DNA from: Saprospirales bacterium
GTDB taxonomy: Bacteria; Bacteroidota; Bacteroidia; Chitinophagales; Saprospiraceae
Reading direction: 5' to 3'
Assembly: GCA_024642645.1 (NCBI GenBank)
Contig: JAHEAS010000189.1
Location: 1 to 6,776, forward strand
DNA length: 6,776 nt
Below, piece after piece: positions 1 through 4,979 of this stretch; positions within the stretch are counted from its first letter, which is position 1, and the number at the start of each line of letters is the position of its first letter. Below the pieces are notes generated by a model, which was given only the letters and a program-made list of their open reading frames with translations, was not told the DNA's origin and searched no databases. The position numbers and the translations under genes are program-made.

Positions 1-1460
1 GGATGTTGACTGGCACGCCCAACATACAGGGCCAGTTTGTGGTGGCTATTTGTGTGAAAGAATACCGAAACGGACAACTGCTCAGCGTCATCCGCCGGGA
101 TTTTCAGTTCAACGTGGCAGTTTGCCAGCAATTGGTGAACGCCCAATTGAACACGCCTGGCCTAGTTTCCATTGGCCCTGATTATTTCCTCAAGACCTGC
201 TACGACCTTGAAATCCCATTCCAAAACCTCAGCACCAACAACTCATTTGTTGACTCGGTGCAATGGGAATTCGACATCAACGGCAATACGGACATTTACC
301 ATTCATGGGACGCCATTGTAAACTTCCCGGCAGCGGGCCAGTACGAGGGACGGCTGGTGCTCAATCCTGGTTCTTTGTGCAACGACACTGCCAATATTTT
401 TGTGGAAATTTACCCGGACATCGTGGCTAACTTCGATTATGATTATGATACTTGCTTTGCCGGCCCGGTCAGTTTTATCGACTATTCAGCCATTCTTGGG
501 GCGGGGCAAATCTCAAAATGGTGGTGGGAACTTGAACCTGCTTTGATTGACTCCATCCAACGCAACCCAGTGCATGTGTACGATATCCCGGGCACCACTT
601 TCGTGAAATTGGAAGTGGAAGACGAGCATGGTTGCAAGGACGACACCACTCGAGCCGTGGTGTATCAGCCTGTGCCATCTATCATCCTCGTTAAGCCAAA
701 CGACACCATTAGTTGCGCCCCCGCTACCGTGTTTTTCAACAACCAGTCCAGTCCAATTGACGCCAACTACGATATTCAGTGGAGCTTCGGCGATGGGGAG
801 CAAAGCACGGACTTAAGCCCCACCCATATTTACCGTGACACGGGGAACTTCGATGTCCGGCTTGAAATCACCTCGCCAATCGGCTGCTACACGGATACAA
901 CCTTCAGTAAGCTTGTTAGAATACTTTCGCCGCCTGTGGCAAATTTCAGTTTCGACCCCACAAACCCCGACAATTTCAACCCAGAGGTCAACTTCGTCAA
1001 CAAAAGTATTGATGCTAAATACTCGGACTGGTACGTAGACGGCCAGCTGGTGGCACAAATGAACGATTTCGCCTACACCTTCCCCGATACGGGTCTCCAC
1101 GAGGTGAAGCTCATTGTCGTACATCCCGAAAAATGCCTCGATACCCTCATTCGGTATATTGATGTGGCCCCCAAAGTGACGTATTTCATGCCCAATGCCT
1201 TCACGCCCAACGAGGATAGTGTTAATGATTTATTCATCGGAACGGGCGTTACCCGTGGGGTGACTGATTTTAATCTTGCCATCTGGGATAGGTTTGGCCA
1301 GAAGGTTTTTGAGACAAACAAAATTGACGAACCTTGGAACGGCCAAGTGGGAAATAATGGTAAACAAGCTTTGGCGGGTCTGTATGTTTGTGTGGTGAGT
1401 TTTACAGGACCACGTGGCGAGCCTTTCAATTACAGGGGGTATGCAACACTGGTTCGATGA
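1..1460 (+). CDS. C-terminal part of a large secreted PKD-repeat protein with type IX secretion (CHU_C-like) sorting domain; 5' end outside window
   Basis: The reading frame is open at the left edge. The first ATG (position 3) falls inside an already structured segment, so it is almost certainly not the true start. The visible 485 residues begin with the end of a domain containing GQFVVAICVKEYRNGQLLS, a segment I associate with large Bacteroidota surface proteins. Four PKD-like beta-sandwich units follow, at about residues 60-138, 139-222, 223-308 and 309-390. The clearest is unit 3, with WSFGDGEQST and the THIYRDTGNFDVRLEIT strand; unit 4 has YTFPDTGLHEVKLIV. Paired cysteines recur in the units. 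Residues about 392-485 form the gliding-motility-associated C-terminal domain: FMPNAFTPNEDSVNDLF, then IWDRFGQKVFET, then GLYVCVVSF and a final YRGYATLVR strand. In this family the domain directs export through the type IX secretion system and is processed at the cell surface. The likely role is adhesin or matrix protein (inference). No clear GC-rich terminator follows the stop. Confidence 0.9.
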   Translation, partial: MLTGTPNIQGQFVVAICVKEYRNGQLLSVIRRDFQFNVAVCQQLVNAQLNTPGLVSIGPDYFLKTCYDLEIPFQNLSTNNSFVDSVQWEFDINGNTDIYHSWDAIVNFPAAGQYEGRLVLNPGSLCNDTANIFVEIYPDIVANFDYDYDTCFAGPVSFIDYSAILGAGQISKWWWELEPALIDSIQRNPVHVYDIPGTTFVKLEVEDEHGCKDDTTRAVVYQPVPSIILVKPNDTISCAPATVFFNNQSSPIDANYDIQWSFGDGEQSTDLSPTHIYRDTGNFDVRLEITSPIGCYTDTTFSKLVRILSPPVANFSFDPTNPDNFNPEVNFVNKSIDAKYSDWYVDGQLVAQMNDFAYTFPDTGLHEVKLIVVHPEKCLDTLIRYIDVAPKVTYFMPNAFTPNEDSVNDLFIGTGVTRGVTDFNLAIWDRFGQKVFETNKIDEPWNGQVGNNGKQALAGLYVCVVSFTGPRGEPFNYRGYATLVR

Positions 1461-1522
1461 TGGACTCATTTCCAGCGGCAACATTATTTTTTAAAAAACC
1501 TTTTTAAAGTTAAAAAAACGCT

Positions 1523-1530
1523 TACTTTTG
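1523..1530 (+). promoter_or_regulatory. Bacteroidota-type -7 promoter element of rplS
   Basis: TACTTTTG matches the TAnnTTTG -7 consensus of the Bacteroidota primary sigma factor at all six fixed positions. It lies 39 nt before the rplS ATG, so transcription would start near 1535 with a leader of about 35 nt. No convincing TTG -33 element is seen at the usual 17-19 nt spacing; that stretch is an A/T-rich run (about 1485-1518) that could act as an UP-like element. The leader is too short for a structured ribosomal-protein autoregulatory RNA. Confidence 0.6.
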
Positions 1531-1569
1531 CGCCTCTTTTGAAATTCATCAATACTAAATAGTAGAAAA

Positions 1570-1941
1570 ATGGACGCGATTCTTTACGTTCAAGAGCAAC
1601 TTGCTAAGAAAATTGACTTCCCTAAGTTCCGTGCCGGTGACGCTGTCGCCGTTAATTACCGCATCATTGAGGGTAACAAGGAGCGGATTCAGGTATTCAA
1701 GGGCAATGTCATCCAAATAAAAGGTACTGGAGCTACGAAAACTTTTACCGTTCGTAAAATTTCCAGCGGCATCGGTGTAGAGCGTATTTTTCCGTTCACA
1801 TCACCAGCCATTGCAGATATAGAAATCCTAAAGCGCGGCAGAGTACGCCGTTCAAGGCTTTACTACCTGCGTGGTGCAATCGGCGCAAAAGCACGTATCA
1901 AGGAGCGCAAATTCCTTCGTGTGGCTCCAGCTGCGAAATAA
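1570..1941 (+). CDS. rplS: 50S ribosomal protein L19
   Basis: The 123-residue protein matches L19 along its whole length; the family is usually about 115-120 residues. L19 is a large-subunit protein at the 30S-50S interface. Recognisable segments are FRAGDAVAVNYRIIEGNKER (about residues 20-39), RIQVFKGNVIQIKGTG (39-54), the KTFTVRKISSGIGVERIFPF core (57-76), and the basic IEILKRGRVRRSRLYYLRG strand-loop (84-102) that contacts rRNA. The C-terminal extension is short and basic. The ATG at 1570 gives the expected MDAILYVQEQL start and is preceded by an A-rich stretch (agtagaaaaa) without a Shine-Dalgarno sequence, as is normal in this phylum. The gene is not next to rpsP, rimM or trmD in this window, unlike the arrangement in many bacteria. 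With its own promoter and terminator it appears monocistronic. Confidence 0.97.
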   Translation: MDAILYVQEQLAKKIDFPKFRAGDAVAVNYRIIEGNKERIQVFKGNVIQIKGTGATKTFTVRKISSGIGVERIFPFTSPAIADIEILKRGRVRRSRLYYLRGAIGAKARIKERKFLRVAPAAK

Positions 1942-1961
1942 TTTCCGAAGCGGTCTTTTTC

Positions 1962-1998
1962 AAAACGCCTTGTAACCCATTGGTTTGCAAGGCGTTTT
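1962..1998 (+). terminator. Rho-independent terminator of rplS
   Basis: AAAACGCCTTG (1962-1972) pairs perfectly with CAAGGCGTTTT (1988-1998). The stem can be extended inward by T-G, A-T and A-T pairs, and after one mismatch CC (1977-1978) can pair with GG (1982-1983) around a 3-nt loop. A T-rich tract (CTATTTTT) follows. The hairpin starts 20 nt after the rplS stop. The A-rich left flank of the stem means it could also work on the opposite strand. Confidence 0.85.
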
Positions 1999-2007
1999 CT
2001 ATTTTTA
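1980..2007 (+). promoter_or_regulatory. Possible promoter of the DUF481-like gene, overlapping the rplS terminator
   Basis: TTG (1980-1982), 17 nt of spacer and TATTTTTA (2000-2007) resemble the TTG / TAnnTTTG Bacteroidota promoter with one mismatch (final A for G). The -33 part would lie in the loop of the rplS terminator and the -7 part in its T tract. Transcription would start near 2013, leaving a leader of roughly 12 nt. This is weak on sequence alone; terminator read-through from rplS is the alternative. Confidence 0.25.
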
Positions 2008-2024
2008 AAAAACCAACTGAAGCC

Positions 2025-2783
2025 ATGAAGTACTTTGCAATTCTTCTGCTGGCGACACTCCCAGCATTCCTGTCTGCTCAAATCGTCAACATCGAGGAAC
2101 AGCGCATCACCGGCACAAACGACTCAACGCACTGGTACGGCAATCTTCGCTTCGGTGCCAACCTCATCAAGGTCAAGGAGCAAGTGTTGCAACTGAACAC
2201 CGCAGCTCAGGTGGAGTACAAACAAGGCAAAAGCCTCGTACTTTTCCTGATGGATGGCAAGTTCCTGCGGGCAGGAGGCAAGCAATTTAACAATGCCGGA
2301 TTTGCACACCTGCGCTACAACCGCAAGCTGACCGACCCACTTTCCACAGAATTTTTTGCGCAAGCACAATACAATAAGCTGTTGTATATCGAGCTACGTG
2401 CACTGGGCGGAGGCGGCCTTCGCTATCGTATTTTCAAAAATGCTTCAGGCAAAAGCCGAGTTTATTTGGGTTCTGCCTATTTATTTGAGCACAATCGTTT
2501 TACCGATGCCACTGCCGACCGAAATTGGCATCGCCTCAGCAATTACCTCTCCTTTACCTTTCGGCCCTGGCAGGGTGTAACGCTCGTGAGCACCACCTAT
2601 TTCCAGCCACAATTAACCGACTGGAAAAATTACCGCCTTGCGACAGAGTGCCGCCTCGATACACCGCTCGGCAAAAAAATCAGCTTTTTCACCGATTTTA
2701 CCTTGCAAACAGACAAAGCACTCCCCACTGACGCACCCGTCGTCACTTATGCTTGGCTTAATGGATTGACATTGAAATTTTGA
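2025..2783 (+). CDS. Exported DUF481-like outer-membrane beta-barrel protein
   Basis: The start is set at the ATG at 2025 (252 residues). A TTG at 1980 would extend the frame but lies inside the rplS terminator, whereas 2025 starts exactly at a signal peptide. Residues 1-18 (Lys2, then a hydrophobic core ending in FLSA) form a Sec signal peptide with predicted cleavage before Gln19. The mature part is a series of amphipathic strands with alternating polar and hydrophobic residues, many Tyr/Phe/Trp, and charged turns. Examples are WYGNLRFGANLIKVKEQVLQ, HLRYNRKLTDPLSTEFFAQA, LRALGGGGLRYRIF, VYLGSAYLFEHNRF, YLSFTFRPWQGVTLVSTTYF and LGKKISFFTDFTLQTD. The chain ends in Phe, as expected for the C-terminal strand recognised by the BAM complex. 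The pattern and length fit the DUF481 (YdiY-like) family; no ligand or substrate is known from the sequence. It converges on the HD-PycTM-like gene with only 24 nt between stop codons and no clear terminator there. Confidence 0.85.
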   Translation: MKYFAILLLATLPAFLSAQIVNIEEQRITGTNDSTHWYGNLRFGANLIKVKEQVLQLNTAAQVEYKQGKSLVLFLMDGKFLRAGGKQFNNAGFAHLRYNRKLTDPLSTEFFAQAQYNKLLYIELRALGGGGLRYRIFKNASGKSRVYLGSAYLFEHNRFTDATADRNWHRLSNYLSFTFRPWQGVTLVSTTYFQPQLTDWKNYRLATECRLDTPLGKKISFFTDFTLQTDKALPTDAPVVTYAWLNGLTLKF

Positions 2784-2807
2784 GAACCGGTTAAGTCGGC
2801 AACTTGG

Positions 2808-4028
2808 TCAACTGAAAAGCACTACCAAGAATAACAGTACGGTTGCCACAAATCCCACCATGAATATGTTATAGGAAATGGACAGAAAGCGGTACTTGCG
2901 GTCCAGCACCTTGCCGAGGTTGTATAGGTCTCGGGCCATATTGCCGTAAAGCAGGTCGCTATCCTTGAACATTTCGTCCAGCAATTCCTCGTAGCGTTCA
3001 GGCTTAAGGGCGACAAAGTTGCCGAAGAACATCAGGTTGCGTTTGGCATCATCAATCGGCGTAGCGTCATTGATCAGCGAGGTGACTTTCGGGCGTGCTG
3101 CCAGCACAGCGAAGATGAGCGATGAAAGGCCAGTGACCAAGAAAATCACCACCGGCATGAGTACCGCTGGGTTGGTCTCCGTCATGTTGCGGTAGGTAAT
3201 CACGGAAATCAGGACTGAAATCAGGATGGCATTGACACTGATCATGATATGCGCCTTGTTGTCGGCGATGGCGCTGAGGTTGATGTGAGTCCGGTAGTTT
3301 GTGCGGAAAAAGGTTTGTGCCCCCGGTGAAAGTCGGCGCCCTAACCCTTGAAATTTCTTTTCCCCATGAGTACCGTCCGGTGCTATTCTTTCTTTGCGTT
3401 TGTCTAGCCTTTCCTTCAAAGCCAAAATATGGGTTGCTACAATTGGCTCGTAGTTTAGCTTAGCGTGAGCGGTAAAAAAACGCATATTTAGCAACTGCTG
3501 CATCTGAAATTGCTCCCATTCCTCCTTGCCAAAGTGGCGATTCGCCACCAACTCTTGTTCCAACCGCATCAATGGTGAGTTTTCGAAAAAACTGCTGCCG
3601 AAATATACGGCGTTCACAGCGTCGGAGAGTAGCTGTCCCTCCGTCGTGCGCAACGATTGGTCGTTGAAGAACCCTCGAAGTGTACTGATGATGTGCGCTT
3701 TTCGGTCAGTTGAAAAATGATGGGCATCAAGGAATTTTTCGGCACGTTCCACGCTCTTCGGCTCAGGATTCTGGTAGTCAAAAAGATAGCCGACGTTACA
3801 AAATGACCCCGCAAGCGCTGCCGTTTCCCATTCCGTCTCTGTCGAACCGTTCGCTTGCGCCAAACTGTTCACCATCTTGACGACCTCCATTGCCTGGCGG
3901 TAGGTTCGAAACACCAAGCGGGCATCGTTCTTTTGGTTGAAAAGATTGAGTACGTACTGCTGTGCCAAACTGGTAATGTCGGTTTGCGCAATAATTTCCT
4001 CGGATGGGCTGTGTAGTTCCCGGCTCAT
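2808..4028 (-). CDS. HD-like (catalytically degenerate) domain fused to a Pycsar effector (PycTM/DUF5706) membrane domain
   Basis: The protein has 406 residues. Residues about 20-145 resemble an HD phosphohydrolase fold: helix RTYRQAMEVVKMV (41-53), AALAGSFCNVGYLFDY (70-85) and LLSDAVNAVYFG (133-144). The HD signature, normally His-Asp before Ile/Val-Gly-Tyr, is Cys77-Asn78 here, and the expected upstream and downstream His positions are also lost, so hydrolase activity is unlikely. Residues about 239-406 match the PycTM/DUF5706 domain: the hallmark RTHINLSAIADNKAHIMISVN (246-266) leads into transmembrane helix 1 (about 260-278), helix 2 lies at about 288-310 and helix 3 at about 385-405, with a charged segment (312-383) between helices 2 and 3. 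In Pycsar anti-phage systems, PycTM proteins respond to cCMP or cUMP made by a neighbouring PycC cyclase and damage the membrane. No cyclase is in this window, and its downstream neighbour is a convergent DUF481-like gene. HD + DUF5706 fusions occur in many Bacteroidota, often without a cyclase, so a defence role is inference. The ATG at 4026-4028 has no Shine-Dalgarno sequence. Confidence 0.82.
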   Translation of the reverse strand: MSRELHSPSEEIIAQTDITSLAQQYVLNLFNQKNDARLVFRTYRQAMEVVKMVNSLAQANGSTETEWETAALAGSFCNVGYLFDYQNPEPKSVERAEKFLDAHHFSTDRKAHIISTLRGFFNDQSLRTTEGQLLSDAVNAVYFGSSFFENSPLMRLEQELVANRHFGKEEWEQFQMQQLLNMRFFTAHAKLNYEPIVATHILALKERLDKRKERIAPDGTHGEKKFQGLGRRLSPGAQTFFRTNYRTHINLSAIADNKAHIMISVNAILISVLISVITYRNMTETNPAVLMPVVIFLVTGLSSLIFAVLAARPKVTSLINDATPIDDAKRNLMFFGNFVALKPERYEELLDEMFKDSDLLYGNMARDLYNLGKVLDRKYRFLSISYNIFMVGFVATVLLFLVVLFS

Positions 4029-4047
4029 GATGTTGTTTGTTTAAAAG

Positions 4048-4055
4048 GCAAGATA
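4048..4055 (-). promoter_or_regulatory. Possible -7 element of the HD-PycTM-like gene
   Basis: Read on the minus strand this is TATCTTGC, close to the TAnnTTTG(C) Bacteroidota -7 element but one T short. It sits 19 nt upstream of the ATG, implying a leader of only about 12-15 nt. No good TTG is seen at the -33 position, where the sequence is A/T-rich. Confidence 0.3.
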
Positions 4056-4228
4056 GAATGATTTTTTTAAATATTGCATCGCCATTGTGCAATTCCTTAA
4101 CAAGCCCTCTTCAAAGGCCTAATATCAGTTATGAACAGCTTTTAGAGATAAAAAAGGAAAGAGATTTAAATTTATCGGTTGCAAATCCGATACTTGCCAA
4201 GTGTTTTGCGTCTGAAGAACTGAACCAT

Positions 4229-4247
4229 CGTCGCATGCGGCGTTTTT
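4229..4247 (+). terminator. Small hairpin plus T run in the DUF937 leader (weak terminator or attenuator candidate)
   Basis: CGTCG (4229-4233) pairs with CGGCG (4238-4242) through five pairs, one of them T-G, around a CATG loop, and TTTTT follows at 4243-4247. It ends 21 nt before the DUF937 start codon. The stem is short and may be chance; if it forms, it would lie inside the DUF937 5' untranslated region. Confidence 0.2.
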
Positions 4248-4268
4248 CTAAAATCTAAAAAAAATATT

Positions 4269-4907
4269 ATGGCAAATTTGTTTGATTTATTACAAGGTCA
4301 CATGGGCGATAACGTTGTCGACCAACTCAGCAACCAGATTGGAGGTGCAGACCGTGCGCAAACTGCCACAGCGGCACAAAGCATCGTTTCCACCCTCCTC
4401 GCAGGTTTGGCAAAGAACGCTTCAACGCCAGAAGGTGCAGCAAGCCTTAACAACGCACTCGAACGTGACCACGACGGCAGCTTGCTCGACAACCTCATGG
4501 GTATGTTGGGCGGCGGCGGACAAGCAGCGGCACCAGCTCCTGAACAGTCCCGTGCCTTGAACGGCGCTGGCATCCTCAACCACATCCTCGGCCCAAATCA
4601 AAGTGGTGCCATTGATATGATAAGCAAGATGAGCGGCCTTGACAGCAGCAAAACTGGTAACCTGATGACCACCCTTGCCCCTATGGTAATGAGCATGCTC
4701 GGCCAACAAAAAAAGCAGCAAGGTCTTGATGTGGCAGGTATTGCTGGCCTCCTCACCAACAGCGTTGGCCAACAAAAACAAGCTGGCAATCCGCTCATGG
4801 ACATGGCCACCCGCTTCCTTGACAAGGATGGCGACGGCTCTGTGATGGACGATGTGGCTGGTATGGTGGGCAAGGGTTTGCTCAGCAAGCTCTTTGGCGG
4901 CAAGTAA
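4269..4907 (+). CDS. DUF937-family protein with two DGS(x)2D motifs
   Basis: The 212-residue protein starts MANLFDLLQGHMGDNVVDQLSNQ, the typical opening of DUF937 (YidB-like) proteins in Bacteroidota, and the domain covers about residues 1-145. It is rich in Ala, Gly, Leu, Met and Gln, with short amphipathic helices and no signal peptide or transmembrane segment, so it is probably cytoplasmic. A Gly/Ala/Pro linker (about 80-92) separates two halves. Each half has an acidic motif: ERDHDGSLLDNLMGML (65-80) and DKDGDGSVMDDVAGMV (185-200). The second contains DxDxDG (D185, D187, D189), like an EF-hand or dockerin loop but lacking Glu at loop position 12. A Gln-rich hinge (GQQKKQQG at 145-152, GQQKQAG at 167-173) joins helices near the end, and the C-terminus is LLSKLFGGK. 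The family's molecular function is not established. The gene has its own terminator and appears monocistronic; the ATG at 4269 is preceded by an A-rich stretch. Confidence 0.88.
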   Translation: MANLFDLLQGHMGDNVVDQLSNQIGGADRAQTATAAQSIVSTLLAGLAKNASTPEGAASLNNALERDHDGSLLDNLMGMLGGGGQAAAPAPEQSRALNGAGILNHILGPNQSGAIDMISKMSGLDSSKTGNLMTTLAPMVMSMLGQQKKQQGLDVAGIAGLLTNSVGQQKQAGNPLMDMATRFLDKDGDGSVMDDVAGMVGKGLLSKLFGGK

Positions 4908-4940
4908 TTGTAAAATCTTATTTTCAAAAAATACCAGCAT

Positions 4941-4974
4941 GGGCGTGGCTTCGGCCACGCCCTTTTTTATTTTT
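4941..4974 (+). terminator. Rho-independent terminator of the DUF937 gene, UUCG-capped
   Basis: GGGCGTGGC (4941-4949) pairs perfectly with GCCACGCCC (4954-4962) around a TTCG loop closed by C-G, the classic extra-stable cUUCGg tetraloop. TTTTTTATTTTT follows at 4963-4974. It starts 33 nt after the DUF937 stop and its T-rich tract ends 5 bp before the psuG ATG. Confidence 0.95.
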
Positions 4975-4975
4975 G
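4968..4975 (+). promoter_or_regulatory. Candidate -7 promoter element of psuG, formed from the terminator T tract
   Basis: TATTTTTG matches TAnnTTTG at all six fixed positions. It lies in the T-rich tract of the preceding terminator, 4 nt before the psuG ATG. In this promoter class transcription starts about 5-7 nt after the element, so the RNA would begin at or next to the start codon. No TTG is visible in the -33 region, which is occupied by the GC hairpin. A T-rich tract can produce this match by chance. Confidence 0.4.
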
Positions 4976-4979
4976 GCAA

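Larger units (their letters stand above)
4029..4268. other. Divergent intergenic region between the HD-PycTM-like and DUF937 genes
   Basis: This 240-nt stretch must hold the promoters of both flanking genes and is clearly more A/T-rich than them. The left end carries the minus-strand -7 candidate at 4048-4055. For DUF937 the best candidate is TTG (4179-4181), 19 nt of spacer, and a poor -7 match ending in TTTTG (4204-4208). A small hairpin with a T run lies at 4229-4247. A 66-codon plus-strand frame (ATG 4058, stop 4258) runs through it. It resembles nothing I recognise and overlaps the promoter zone of the opposite gene, so I do not call it a gene. Confidence 0.5.

Noticed and set aside
1531..1569. 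Autoregulatory ribosomal-protein leader RNA upstream of rplS
   Set aside because: The predicted leader is only about 35 nt, A/T-rich, and shows no stem of note.
1980..2024. N-terminal extension of the DUF481-like protein from a TTG at 1980
   Set aside because: The extension lies inside the rplS terminator hairpin and T tract and would put 15 residues ahead of a well-formed signal peptide starting at the ATG at 2025.
2784..2807. Possible terminator between the convergent DUF481-like and HD-PycTM-like genes
   Set aside because: Only AACCGGTT and a 4-bp AAGT/ACTT stem can be drawn in the 24-nt gap, with no T tract; too weak to call.
2808..4028. Calling this locus a complete Pycsar anti-phage system
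   Set aside because: Only the effector-like domain is present; no cyclase, no phage or defence neighbours and no mobility genes are visible, and flanking genes are ordinary chromosomal ones.
4058..4258. Plus-strand 66-codon frame in the divergent intergenic region
   Set aside because: It is A/T-rich, overlaps the likely promoter of the opposite gene, has no recognisable domain or start signal, and the length is expected by chance. Its stop lies 10 nt before the DUF937 ATG, so a leader-peptide role cannot be fully excluded.
4701..4790. Direct repeat GGCCAACAAAAA (at 4701 and 4767) in the DUF937 gene
   Set aside because: Both copies are in frame and encode the GQQK(K/Q) hinge segments of the protein; explained by protein sequence rather than a DNA element.
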